Assembly: GCF_029906345.1 (NCBI RefSeq)
Contig: NZ_JARYGY010000002.1
Location: forward strand, 587,901 to 651,900
Source: Aquimarina mycalae
GTDB taxonomy: Bacteria > Bacteroidota > Bacteroidia > Flavobacteriales > Flavobacteriaceae
DNA: 64,000 nucleotides
Direction of reading: 5' to 3'
Position numbers and translations under genes: made by a program
Part shown: positions 54,341 through 63,581 of the stretch, in pieces
How the letters are laid out: every line of letters begins with the position of its first letter
How positions within the stretch are numbered: the first letter of the stretch is position 1
Notes under the pieces: generated by a model
Databases searched by the model: none
Told to the model about the DNA's origin: nothing
What the model saw: the letters and a program-made list of their open reading frames with translations, nothing else

Positions 54341-56930
54341 GATACTATTTTTGGTTTTTCTATTTCTCTGTATAGGGAATAAGCCTCTTCAAGGGCAGCA
54401 AAAAGTTAACACCGCAAAACTCATATACAATCAATTAGATACTTTCTTAGAAAAACCCTCAAAACCTAAATTACATCAACTAAGCAACATAATAGCATCT
54501 GAAGAAAAACATCTTCTAACCAAAGAAGATCAATTAGCCTTTGTTATTGCACAGGCTAATATGGGATATTACTACAATTTTTTTGGAAACGTTTCTAACG
54601 CGATTTTACATTATGAGAACGCATGGAAAACTTTTAATAATAATGCACTAGACAACTACGATATTATTGAAAATTGTCTACAACCTCTTGGTAATCTATA
54701 CCTAAAAATTGGAGATCTTCAGAGAGCAACAATTACCATCACCAATTACTTATATCAAGCAGAACAATCACAAAACACAACTAAAATACTTTCAGCTGTA
54801 ACTAATCTATCCATCGTATACAACAATCAAAGTAACTATCAAAAAGCAATTGAAATTCTGAAAAAAGGAGAAGTTATAGCTCCTAAAAACATAAACATAT
54901 TAACAAACTTAGCGACAAACTATTTAGATGCTAAAGACATCAAAAAAGCTGAGATCTATGCTCTTAAAGTAACTTCAATAGATTCAACTCAGGTAAATGT
55001 ATATCAAATCTTAGCTGCAATTGCATTAGAACAAGAAAACTTACCAAAAGCCCAGAATTATTTTCTGAAATCAAAATCTAAATTACTTGAAAAACAGCAT
55101 ACCTCAGTTAGAGATCTTGCTAAACTACAATTAGCATACCTTGACATTCTTCTTTATAAAAGAGCATTTTTCGAAGCATTAAATCATCTAAAAGAAATTT
55201 ATACAATTCTTATTCCAGAATACACTTTAGAAAAAGACGTTCCAAAAAAAGAAACCCTTATCGCAGACAGAATAGTGCTTAAAGCGTTAGATATTCAAGC
55301 ATATATCTATCAACAAATAGATAAACCTACTATAGCTATTGAGGCATATGAAGCAGCTTTTGAGGTTAATTCAAAATTAAATCTAGCGTATCCATTGCAG
55401 GATACTAAGATTATTCAACATAGTCAAAACCGAAATCGTACTGAGACGTTTATTGACCTATTGTACTCTTTATATAAGACAACAAAACATCAAGAGTATG
55501 TTGTAAAAGCATTCCAAGCTGCAGAAAATTCTAAAGCGCCATTTGTTAATGAAGCCTTAGTATCAAAGCACCTACTATCACAATACAAAAACGACTCATT
55601 AGTATCTAAAATCAATATCCTAAACAACTCACTTGCCCAGTACGACACCTATATTCTAAAAGAAAAACAAAAAGGCGAGCAAGCCAATATTCCTCAAATT
55701 CAAAAATGGAACTCCTCTAGAAGCACACAAGCCATCGAACACTCAGAGGTCACTAAACAGCTTCAGAAAAAATATCCAAATCTTCTTTTTAAACAAGGAA
55801 AAATTTCGATTGTATCGCTTCAAAAAAAGCTAAGACAAGATGGTCTTACATTGATTGAATATTTTTTCGGAAAAGAAACGATTTATCAATTTAAAATCGA
55901 TGCTGATTCAATAGAAATAACAGACATAAACAACACTACAGATTTTAAAAATACTATTCAAGGTTATATACGTTATTTTGACAACGCTTCTATGATCATT
56001 AATAATGTTGAAGATTTTTCTAACAGTAGTTTCGAGCTTTATAACGCATTAAATATTCCTGCAACAAAAAGCATACTAATCATCCCTGATGGACTTCTTA
56101 ATTTTATCCCTTTTGAAACATTACTCACTAAAAAAAGCAATTCTTTACGTTTCCAAAATATGCCTTTCTTACTTACATCTACTATCACCAGCTATGAAAT
56201 TTCTGCAAGTAAGTATCTCCGATCAGTGAATACGAATACAGACAGTGCAACAAGAACTATTTTGGGTGTCTTTCCAGTTTTTGAAAATACAGCCTTGGCA
56301 CTTCCATTCTCTTTAGATGAACAAAACTTACTACAACAAAAGTTTGATGGTAGATTCTTAGAAAAAGAAAAAGCTACCTATATACAATTCATAGATGAAG
56401 TAGAAAACCACGACATTCTGCATCTATCTACACATGCAGAGGCTGGTGGATTTTCAAGGCCAGCTTCTATTAAATTTAGAGATCAGGATGTTTTGGTAAA
56501 TCAATTATACGGACTACAATTAGAAGCGGATCTAGTTGTCCTAAGTGCATGTGAAACGGGTATTGGCACTATAGCAAAAGGAGAAGGCCCATTAAGCATT
56601 GCAAGAGGTTTTCAATACGCTGGAGTTCCTAATGTACTATTTTCATTATGGAAAGTAAATGATAAAACTACTTCTGAATTAATGCAATACTTTTATAAAA
56701 ATCTTCATCTTTCTAATTCAAAAGCACACGCATTATATCAAGGAAAACTAAATTATCTCGCTTCCGAAAAAATTTCTAATACCCAAAAATCCCCTTATTA
56801 TTGGGCAGCATTCGTATATTATGGTTCTTATCAAACTCCATCAGTATCTAATTATAACTGGATCCTTATTATCGGTATTTTCTTATTAATTATACTATTT
56901 TTGTTTGTGATTCGACAAAAAACAAAATGA
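54321..56930 (+). CDS. TPR-CHAT protease
   Basis: 869 residues from ATG 54321 (a GTG at 54279 is less likely). Signal peptide or anchor at 1-26, TPR-like repeats at about 60-330, then a CHAT caspase-like domain at about 560-840 with catalytic His705 in HLSTHAEAGG and Cys744 in VVLSACETGIG, and a C-terminal membrane helix (NWILIIGIFLLIILFLFVI). The CHAT domain should therefore face the periplasm. Its first 20 bases overlap the PKD gene and its last 4 the retropepsin gene, so the three are coupled. Confidence 0.88.
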   Translation: MGFGNFRILFLVFLFLCIGNKPLQGQQKVNTAKLIYNQLDTFLEKPSKPKLHQLSNIIASEEKHLLTKEDQLAFVIAQANMGYYYNFFGNVSNAILHYENAWKTFNNNALDNYDIIENCLQPLGNLYLKIGDLQRATITITNYLYQAEQSQNTTKILSAVTNLSIVYNNQSNYQKAIEILKKGEVIAPKNINILTNLATNYLDAKDIKKAEIYALKVTSIDSTQVNVYQILAAIALEQENLPKAQNYFLKSKSKLLEKQHTSVRDLAKLQLAYLDILLYKRAFFEALNHLKEIYTILIPEYTLEKDVPKKETLIADRIVLKALDIQAYIYQQIDKPTIAIEAYEAAFEVNSKLNLAYPLQDTKIIQHSQNRNRTETFIDLLYSLYKTTKHQEYVVKAFQAAENSKAPFVNEALVSKHLLSQYKNDSLVSKINILNNSLAQYDTYILKEKQKGEQANIPQIQKWNSSRSTQAIEHSEVTKQLQKKYPNLLFKQGKISIVSLQKKLRQDGLTLIEYFFGKETIYQFKIDADSIEITDINNTTDFKNTIQGYIRYFDNASMIINNVEDFSNSSFELYNALNIPATKSILIIPDGLLNFIPFETLLTKKSNSLRFQNMPFLLTSTITSYEISASKYLRSVNTNTDSATRTILGVFPVFENTALALPFSLDEQNLLQQKFDGRFLEKEKATYIQFIDEVENHDILHLSTHAEAGGFSRPASIKFRDQDVLVNQLYGLQLEADLVVLSACETGIGTIAKGEGPLSIARGFQYAGVPNVLFSLWKVNDKTTSELMQYFYKNLHLSNSKAHALYQGKLNYLASEKISNTQKSPYYWAAFVYYGSYQTPSVSNYNWILIIGIFLLIILFLFVIRQKTK

Positions 56931-57364
56931 CAACACTTCGCCAGTTCCTTATCAGTAAAGAATACCATCGTATTAGACTTATTTATACAAAAACAAACCA
57001 TTTTGAAGTAAAGGCAATACTTAATGGTGTAACGGGTAATTTTATTGTAGATACAGGAGCATCCAATTCATGCGTTGGTTTTGATGCTGTAGAAAAATTT
57101 CACCTTTTTGCACAAGATAGTGATGTAAAAGCTGCTGGAGCTGGAGCAACCGATATGCTTACTCAACTTTCTAAAAAAAATATGTTACAATTAGGCAAAT
57201 GGTCAAAAAATAATATCTCGCTCATTTTATTTGATCTTACTCATGTAAATACTGCCTTAATTGCACATCAAGCCGAACCCGTAGACGGGATTATTGGTGC
57301 TGATGTATTGAAAAAAGGAAAAGCTGTTATTGATTATGAACGAAAATGTCTTTATCTTAAATAA
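56927..57364 (+). CDS. Retropepsin-like aspartic protease
   Basis: 145 residues, one aspartic-protease lobe. The active-site motif is DTGASNSCVG (Asp42-Thr43-Gly44), with the hydrophobic-hydrophobic-Gly at GIIGADVLKKG near 120-130. Such single-lobe retropepsins work as dimers. It overlaps the CHAT gene by 4 bases (ATGA), a tight coupling of two different protease types. No signal peptide is seen, so the sites of the two enzymes may differ. Confidence 0.88.
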   Translation: MTTLRQFLISKEYHRIRLIYTKTNHFEVKAILNGVTGNFIVDTGASNSCVGFDAVEKFHLFAQDSDVKAAGAGATDMLTQLSKKNMLQLGKWSKNNISLILFDLTHVNTALIAHQAEPVDGIIGADVLKKGKAVIDYERKCLYLK

Positions 57365-57627
57365 CTGATTTTAAAAATCACATTTCTACACCGCAATAAA
57401 TCTACCTCTAAACAGGAAACATCCCCAATCATCACAATAGTTCCCAAAACACATAGCGGGGAATTTACACTGTAAATCAACGAATTAACTTACGTTTTAT
57501 CTGTAAAAAACAAGAAGAAAAACCATAAATATTAAAAATAATTCTTAGTTTTAAGGAAATATTAAGATTTTAAAATAACCTCTTATAAACCTAATAAGCC
57601 TATTGTAAAACTCTACATACCCTTTTT

Positions 57628-58212
57628 ATGAATCGAAGAAATTTTCTAACATCAGGAACTTTAACTGCTGGTGCACTATCTTTAGTCCCTACCTCAATTT
57701 TTGCAAATAACAACACTATTTCAATTTTTTCCATAGGTAAAGGATTTAACAGCATATCCGATCAGATCCAACATCTTTCAGTAAAATTCTTATCGAAAAA
57801 TGTATTAAAAGCGCATACAAAACTCCTCATAAAACTTGATGAGAAAGGATATAACTATAGCAATTCTGATATCGTTCAATTAAGCAATAATTGTTATGCC
57901 ATTCCTTTAAGCAAAAAACCATTAATCGGATTTGATTCTAAAGAACTTGCTCTATTAATAGAACAAAACGGAGTATATAAACACTACATTCTTAATGAAC
58001 CCACATCCATAGCATTTAATTCTTTGATTGAGAATTTTAGCAGAAACTCTGAAGCTCAAAGTTTAAATTTAGATACACTTAACTTCATTTCCCCAAACGA
58101 AGTGATTGGAACCTCTTTTGGAAAAGAAAACACATTTACATATAAAAATGTAAGCGGGAATACTATAACACTAAAAGGTTCTTCAAAGAAACAGGTAGCT
58201 ATTATTAGCTAA
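57628..58212 (+). CDS. Tat-like exported hypothetical protein
   Basis: 194 residues. The N-terminus MNRRNFLTSGTLTAGALSL resembles a twin-arginine signal (RRNFL) followed by a hydrophobic segment ending ANN. The mature part is small and beta-rich. Not recognised. It is the first gene of a rightward group with the formyltransferase and the two tail-collar genes, and could be co-expressed with them. Confidence 0.65.
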   Translation: MNRRNFLTSGTLTAGALSLVPTSIFANNNTISIFSIGKGFNSISDQIQHLSVKFLSKNVLKAHTKLLIKLDEKGYNYSNSDIVQLSNNCYAIPLSKKPLIGFDSKELALLIEQNGVYKHYILNEPTSIAFNSLIENFSRNSEAQSLNLDTLNFISPNEVIGTSFGKENTFTYKNVSGNTITLKGSSKKQVAIIS

Positions 58213-58361
58213 CATTTTGGTCAAAATTCAGGTAGTTATACGTATTGATTTATTTTAATACTCTGTTTAGTTTTGATACATAGGGATATCAGAAAAATCA
58301 TCTGAATACTTTAATCAAGAAAACTAGATACATCTCTAGTGTATTATAAAACCGTGAATTC

Positions 58362-59321
58362 ATGAAAATAATACTTATTGGAAGCTTTCCTGTCTGTCTT
58401 TCTGTATACAATAGCTTATCGAAAGATAATCATCTTGATGCCGTATGTTTTCAGGAATCCGAAGTCCCTAATCCAAAAAAAAACTTCTGGTTAACTTCTA
58501 TCCAGAAAGAAGGTTTAGATACTTTTCTGATAAATAAACAAAATATCTATACAGAATTCAAAACTTGGTTAGAAGATAAAGCTCCTGATTTAGTGTTGGT
58601 TTGTGGTTTTTCCATTAAAATCCCCAAAGCAGTATTAGGGATACCAACACATGGTTTTCTAAACGTTCATTTTGGAAAATTACCAGAAAACAGAGGTCCA
58701 GACCCTTTATTTTGGTCCATTAAACAAGGGAAAAAACAAAGTGCTATTACTATTCATCAAATGGATGAAAATTGGGATACTGGTAACATTTTAATAGAAC
58801 AACCAGTTCCTATTATACCAGGAGAAACACTTGGAATGGCTAATTCTAAGATGAGCTATATGCTTGGCGGATTAACTCAAAAAGCATTAGAATTAATAGT
58901 AAATCCTGAAAACCTAAAACCTCAATCAGACAAAAACACCCATTATAATCAAAAACCAACAGAAAAGGACACAATTATACATTGGGAAACACAAACCGCT
59001 GATGAAATAGAACAGTTAATTAACGCTTGTAATCCTAAATACGGCGGAGCCACCACCTATTACCAAGGATCACCTATTAAAATAATTGAAGTTTCGCCAG
59101 TAGACACTCAACCTCTATTGGGCAAAACTGCTGGAGAGATCATACATGCACATCCACAAGAAGGATTATATGTGTATTGCAAATACGGTAAATTATTAAA
59201 AATAAATACAATCAGTTCTGACGCCGGTGTTTTATCTGGAATCAAATATGTACATCTGGGTGTAAGACAAGGACATTGTTTTACCACAAGCTTACAAAAG
59301 AAACAACGCGCAGCCATATAA
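58362..59321 (+). CDS. Formyltransferase-family protein
   Basis: 319 residues. The fold of methionyl-tRNA or sugar formyltransferases: N98 and H100 in FLNVHFGKLPENRG, and Asp of the active site in DENWDTGNIL near 145-153. The C-terminal part (about 200-315; KDTIIHWETQTADEIEQLINACNP) resembles the OB-like C-terminal domain of Fmt. It is not the housekeeping fmt by context, since it sits with tail-collar and T9SS genes; a modification of a surface compound is inferred. Confidence 0.78.
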   Translation: MKIILIGSFPVCLSVYNSLSKDNHLDAVCFQESEVPNPKKNFWLTSIQKEGLDTFLINKQNIYTEFKTWLEDKAPDLVLVCGFSIKIPKAVLGIPTHGFLNVHFGKLPENRGPDPLFWSIKQGKKQSAITIHQMDENWDTGNILIEQPVPIIPGETLGMANSKMSYMLGGLTQKALELIVNPENLKPQSDKNTHYNQKPTEKDTIIHWETQTADEIEQLINACNPKYGGATTYYQGSPIKIIEVSPVDTQPLLGKTAGEIIHAHPQEGLYVYCKYGKLLKINTISSDAGVLSGIKYVHLGVRQGHCFTTSLQKKQRAAI

Positions 59322-59372
59322 ATGGCTGCAATTACTAAATAACTAATTTATTAATCTTAAAATCAATTCAAT

Positions 59373-59897
59373 ATGGAAGGAACATTGGCAGAAATCAGAC
59401 TGTTTGGAGGCAATTTTGCTCCTAGAAATTGGGCCCTTTGTGAAGGACAATTATTAGCAATTAATTCCAATCAAGCTTTATTTTCTTTGTTAGGGACTAT
59501 TTATGGAGGAGATGGTAGAACTACGTTTGCTTTACCAGATCTAAGAGGTCGTGTACCTATTGGTCCTGGACATGGACCTGGATTATCCTCTTATAAACAA
59601 GGACAAAGAGGAGGAGTAGAAACTGTTATTCTTAATACAACTCAGATTCCTAATCACACTCATACTGTACAAGCAAATTCAGCTTCTCCTGTTGGGAGAG
59701 GCGAAGGTTCTTCTACCGCTGCTGGAACATATTGGGGAGATGGAGACAGTTATGCTTCGGCAAAAAACAACACTATGGCAGCAGATGCAATTACGGTAGG
59801 TAATACAGGAGGTAATTTAAGTCATGAAAACAGACAACCTTATTTATCTACATATTACATCATTTGCTTACAAGGTGTTTTCCCTTCTAGAAGCTAA
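59373..59897 (+). CDS. Phage tail-collar domain protein, copy 1
   Basis: 174 residues. Tail-collar (MdpB-like) fold: LAEIRLFGGNFAPRNWALCEGQLLAI, then GGDGRTTFALPDLRGRVPIGPG, and a C-terminal YIICLQGVFPSRS. Such proteins often form secreted or cell-surface trimers, or are phage tail leftovers; no other phage genes are here. Its second half is nearly identical to that of the next gene (from KQGQRGGVETV), while the first half differs more. Confidence 0.88.
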   Translation: MEGTLAEIRLFGGNFAPRNWALCEGQLLAINSNQALFSLLGTIYGGDGRTTFALPDLRGRVPIGPGHGPGLSSYKQGQRGGVETVILNTTQIPNHTHTVQANSASPVGRGEGSSTAAGTYWGDGDSYASAKNNTMAADAITVGNTGGNLSHENRQPYLSTYYIICLQGVFPSRS

Positions 59898-59940
59898 AAG
59901 ATTTCTATTTTAATTATTCATCTAAAATTCAAAAAATATT

Positions 59941-60465
59941 ATGGAACCAACTATAGGAGAAATTAGAATGTTCGCTGGTAATTTTGCCCCAAGAGCATGG
60001 GCATTATGCGAAGGTCAATTATTACCAATTAATCAAAATGATGCATTATTCTCAATACTAGGAACTACATATGGCGGGGATGGCAGAACCACTTTTGCCT
60101 TACCTGATTTAAGAGGTCGCGTTCCAGTAAGCCCAGGAAATGGTCCAGGATTATCTACTTATAAACAAGGACAAAGAGGAGGAGTAGAAACTGTTACTCT
60201 TAATACAACTCAAATTCCAAGTCATACCCATGTTGTACAAGCAAATTCAGCTTCTCCTGTTGGAAGAGGTGAAGGTTCTTCTACAGCTGCGGGAACATAT
60301 TGGGGTGATGGTGATAGTTACGCCTCAGCAAAAAACAACACTATGGCTGCGGACGCAATTGCGATAGGAAATACAGGAGGTAATTTAAGTCACGAAAATA
60401 GACAACCTTTTCTATCCATTTATTATATAATATGCTTACAAGGAGTATACCCTTCTAGAAGTTAA
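59941..60465 (+). CDS. Phage tail-collar domain protein, copy 2
   Basis: 174 residues, tandem paralogue of the gene before it, 43 bases downstream. Same motifs: IGEIRMFAGNFAPRAWALCEGQLLPI, GGDGRTTFALPDLRGRVPVSPG and the shared C-terminal half with ANSASPVGRGEGSSTAAGTY. The near-identity of the 3' halves against the divergence of the 5' halves suggests gene conversion. Probably cell-surface proteins rather than phage parts. Confidence 0.88.
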   Translation: MEPTIGEIRMFAGNFAPRAWALCEGQLLPINQNDALFSILGTTYGGDGRTTFALPDLRGRVPVSPGNGPGLSTYKQGQRGGVETVTLNTTQIPSHTHVVQANSASPVGRGEGSSTAAGTYWGDGDSYASAKNNTMAADAIAIGNTGGNLSHENRQPFLSIYYIICLQGVYPSRS

Positions 60466-60518
60466 CAATTTTAAAAAAGTTCTATACAGAACACCTTTAT
60501 TCAAAATAAAGTTATAAC

Positions 60519-60571
60519 CATATAAATTTAGGTAATTTGGAGTGTTCAACTTTTTTACCTAGATTTATATG
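60519..60571 (+). other. Long hairpin before the T9SS gene
   Basis: CATATAAATtTAGGTAA (60519-60535) pairs with TTACCTAgATTTATATG (60555-60571) over 17 bp with one U-G pair. Short stems GTTCT/AGAAC (60479-60492) precede it. No T-run follows, so it may act as a leader structure of the next gene or a bidirectional 3' end. Confidence 0.5.
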
Positions 60572-60627
60572 AATAAGGGTTGTAATAACAAAAACTTATC
60601 AAATATATTGATAGCAATTCTTTAATT

Positions 60628-63249
60628 ATGAAAATAAATTACTCATTTTTTTTAGTTTGTTTATTCCTTTTTTTTACAGGATATAGTCAAACTACTTTGA
60701 ACTTTACTATAGATGCAGCAACAGATAATGGGACTACCATCACTGAAACAATAGTAGACGGCGGTGACACATATGTCTTGACTGCTGCTTCCTCTAATGA
60801 CGCGCAATTATTCGATTTAGGAGGAGGAGATCAAATATTTTTTACAGCTGTTGATGGTAGTTTACCACCTTGGGTTGTTTCTATTACTAGAAATGGTTCT
60901 CCTGTTTCTTTTACATTAAACGGTCTAGATTATGATACAGTAGCTGCAGGGAACATTTCTGTAGAAAATCAAGATGATAATACTATAGCAGCATCTGCGA
61001 ATTATAGTGGTTCTGGAGCAATTACGATTACTAACACGTCCAATGCAACTAATATTTCAAGTTTTAAGATTACTCCTGGGGATTCTGATGATTTAAATGA
61101 TTTTGGTTTTCATAACATCAATGTAACATTCCCTGCTGCAGACACAACTCAACCAGAAATAACATCTGTAGATAGACAAAATCCAACAGCATCAACTACC
61201 AACGCTGATGTATTAGTTTTTGCCATAGAATTCTCTGAGCCTGTTGTAAATGTAGATACCTCTGATTTTGTTATAGGAGGTGGTTCTACGGCAACAGTAA
61301 CTAATGTTGCAGATCAAGGAAGTAATATTTGGAATTTAACAGTATCGGGTGGAGATTTGGCTAGTTTTAATGGCAATGTAATTCTTGGATTAATTGCTAG
61401 TCAAAATATACAAGATGCAGCTGGAAATGCTTTATCTGGCATTACAGATCCGACTCCAGAAAGTTTTGCTGTTGATAATATGGCACCAACAGGATACTCT
61501 GTATCCATAGATCAAAGTCCAATCAATGCTGGAAATGACGATGCAGTAAGTTATACCTTTGCGGGTGCTGAAGTTGGAGCTACCTACAACTATACTTTTA
61601 CAACTTCTGGTGGTGCAGGATCTGTTACTGGTTCTGGAGTTATCGCTACAGCTACTGATCAAATTACAGGAATTGATCTAAGTGGATTAGCTGATGGTAC
61701 TATAACCCTTAGCGTTACACTTACGGATACTATTGGAAATACTGGTGTTGCAGCAACCGATACAGAAACTAAAGAAACTATTGCACCAACAGGATACTCA
61801 GTATCCATAGATCAAAGCCCAATCAATGCTGGAAATGACGATGCAGTAAGCTTTACCTTTGCAGGTGCTGAAGTTGGAGCTACCTATAACTATACTTTTA
61901 CCACTTCTGGTGGGGCAGGATCCGTTACTGGTTCTGGAGTTATCGCTACAGCAACTGATCAAATTACAGGAATTGATCTAAGTGGATTAGCTGATGGTAC
62001 TATAACCCTTAGCGTTACACTTACAGATGTTAATGGAAATACTGGTGTCGCAGCAACCGATACAGAAACTAAAGAAACTATTGCACCAACAGGATACTCA
62101 GTATCCATAGATCAAAGCCCAATCAATGCTGGTAATGACGATGCAGTAAGTTATACCTTTGCGGGTGCTGAAGTTGGAGCTACCTACAACTATACTTTTA
62201 CAACTTCTGGTGGTGCAGGATCTGTTACTGGTTCTGGAGTTATTGCAACAGCTACTGATCAAATTACAGGAATTGATCTAAGTGGATTAGCTGATGGTAC
62301 TATAACCCTTAGCGTTACACTTACGGATGTTAATGGAAATACTGGTGTTGCAGCAACCGATACAGAAACTAAAGATACTGAAGCGCCAACAGGATACTCA
62401 GTATCCATAGATCAAAGTCCAATCAATGCTGGTAATGACGATGCAGTAAGTTATACCTTTGCAGGTGCTGAAGTTGGAGCTACCTACAACTATACTTTTA
62501 CCACTTCTGGTGGTGCAGGATCCGTTACTGGTTCTGGAGTTATCGCTACAGCTACTGATCAAATTACAGGAATTGATCTAAGTGGATTAGCTGATGGCAC
62601 TATAACCCTTAGCGTTACACTTACGGATGTTAATGGAAATACTGGTGTTGCAGCCACAGATACAGAAACTAAAGATACAGCAAGACCTAGTGTAGCTATA
62701 ACCTCAACTGAAAGTCCTGGACCTACTGGATCCAATCCAATTCCAGTAACCATTACCTTTTCTGAAAGTGTATCAGGTTTTACTGAAGGAGAAATCACTG
62801 TCGTTAATGGTAGTACAGGAAACTTCTCTGGAGGAACAGGAACTACATATACAGTAGACATTACACCTTCTGGAGCTGGACCACTAACAATAACTGTAGA
62901 TGTAGCTGCAGATGTAGCTACTAATATGTCAGGAAATGGAAACACAGCTGCTCCTCAGTTTAGTATTGGTTATGATAACGTATTAAGTATTAATGATGAA
63001 ATCCTAGAAAATGGGCTTACTGTTTATCCAATTCCATCTAGCAATACAATCAATATCTCTGGAGCAATTAATCTAGCAATAGAACGTGCTGAAATTTTTG
63101 ATATACAAGGTAAACTGATTCTTTCTCAAAAACTGAATGCTAGTAGTATTACCAATACGATTGATATCTCTTCTATTCGTTCTGGATTATACCTAATGAC
63201 AGTTTATTCTGAAACTGGTTCAGCCACCAAAAGAATAATTAAACAATAA
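60628..63249 (+). CDS. T9SS-secreted repeat protein
   Basis: 873 residues. Signal peptide (YSFFLVCLFLFFTGYSQ), a beta-rich N-terminal region (about 25-180), a SbsA_Ig-like domain (about 183-280; TTNADVLVFAIEFSEPV), then four nearly identical 100-residue Ig-like repeats (about 286-685; APTGYSVSIDQSPINAGND), another Ig-like domain (ITFSESVSGFTEGEITV) and a type A C-terminal sorting domain (VYPIPSSNTINISG..., RSGLYLMTVYSETGSATKRIIKQ) for type IX secretion. It should be exported to the cell surface as an adhesin-like protein. Confidence 0.93.
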   Translation: MKINYSFFLVCLFLFFTGYSQTTLNFTIDAATDNGTTITETIVDGGDTYVLTAASSNDAQLFDLGGGDQIFFTAVDGSLPPWVVSITRNGSPVSFTLNGLDYDTVAAGNISVENQDDNTIAASANYSGSGAITITNTSNATNISSFKITPGDSDDLNDFGFHNINVTFPAADTTQPEITSVDRQNPTASTTNADVLVFAIEFSEPVVNVDTSDFVIGGGSTATVTNVADQGSNIWNLTVSGGDLASFNGNVILGLIASQNIQDAAGNALSGITDPTPESFAVDNMAPTGYSVSIDQSPINAGNDDAVSYTFAGAEVGATYNYTFTTSGGAGSVTGSGVIATATDQITGIDLSGLADGTITLSVTLTDTIGNTGVAATDTETKETIAPTGYSVSIDQSPINAGNDDAVSFTFAGAEVGATYNYTFTTSGGAGSVTGSGVIATATDQITGIDLSGLADGTITLSVTLTDVNGNTGVAATDTETKETIAPTGYSVSIDQSPINAGNDDAVSYTFAGAEVGATYNYTFTTSGGAGSVTGSGVIATATDQITGIDLSGLADGTITLSVTLTDVNGNTGVAATDTETKDTEAPTGYSVSIDQSPINAGNDDAVSYTFAGAEVGATYNYTFTTSGGAGSVTGSGVIATATDQITGIDLSGLADGTITLSVTLTDVNGNTGVAATDTETKDTARPSVAITSTESPGPTGSNPIPVTITFSESVSGFTEGEITVVNGSTGNFSGGTGTTYTVDITPSGAGPLTITVDVAADVATNMSGNGNTAAPQFSIGYDNVLSINDEILENGLTVYPIPSSNTINISGAINLAIERAEIFDIQGKLILSQKLNASSITNTIDISSIRSGLYLMTVYSETGSATKRIIKQ
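61483..62682 (+). repeat. Four tandem 300-bp repeats inside the T9SS gene
   Basis: Units begin at 61483, 61783, 62083 and 62383, each exactly 300 bp (100 codons), starting GCACCAACAGGATACTC or the close variant GCGCCAACAGGATACTC. They differ at only scattered positions, so copy number can change by recombination. Confidence 0.95.
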
Positions 63250-63265
63250 AAAATCTTATTGTCAT

Positions 63266-63299
63266 AAAAAAAGCCGAGATTAAAATCTCGGCTTTTTTT
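63266..63299 (+). terminator. Terminator of the T9SS gene
   Basis: AAAAAAAGCCGAGAT pairs with ATCTCGGCTTTTTTT around TAAA; the stem ends in seven T and A, so it works in both directions. Confidence 0.9.
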
Positions 63300-63432
63300 A
63301 TGCTCTAAAATATCTCTAGAATCCTAAGTTCTTTAAACAATTCTTTCTAAAATAACTTAAGATTACCTGCAAAACTATAAACAAGTATTTCTACCTATTT
63401 CGTTATACTCTCATTCACAGTATCTTTACCGT

Positions 63433-63561
63433 ATGATTATAGAAGGAATGTCCCAAAATAAAAAAAGAAATATAATGATGAAAGTAATTCCCGTTGCCGT
63501 ATTGGTTATCATATTGATTGCACTAGCTATGAACATATACCTATTATCTAGGTTTGTATAA
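63433..63561 (+). CDS. 42-residue single-pass membrane protein
   Basis: ATG at 63433 opens MIIEGMSQNKKRNIMMKVIP followed by the membrane helix VAVLVIILIALAMNIYLLS and RFV. It lies between the terminator and the convergent permease gene in a 330-base gap. Charge layout (basic before the helix) is right for an inner-membrane protein. No homology known to me. A start at the internal ATG (codon 6, 15 or 16) is also possible. Confidence 0.5.
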   Translation: MIIEGMSQNKKRNIMMKVIPVAVLVIILIALAMNIYLLSRFV

Positions 63562-63581
63562 AAAATAGTAGTTTTTTAGTA

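Noticed and set aside
59373-60465. Prophage remnant
   Set aside because: Tail-collar domains alone do not make a phage: no other tail, capsid, integrase or lysis gene is near, and the family is often chromosomal in Bacteroidota.
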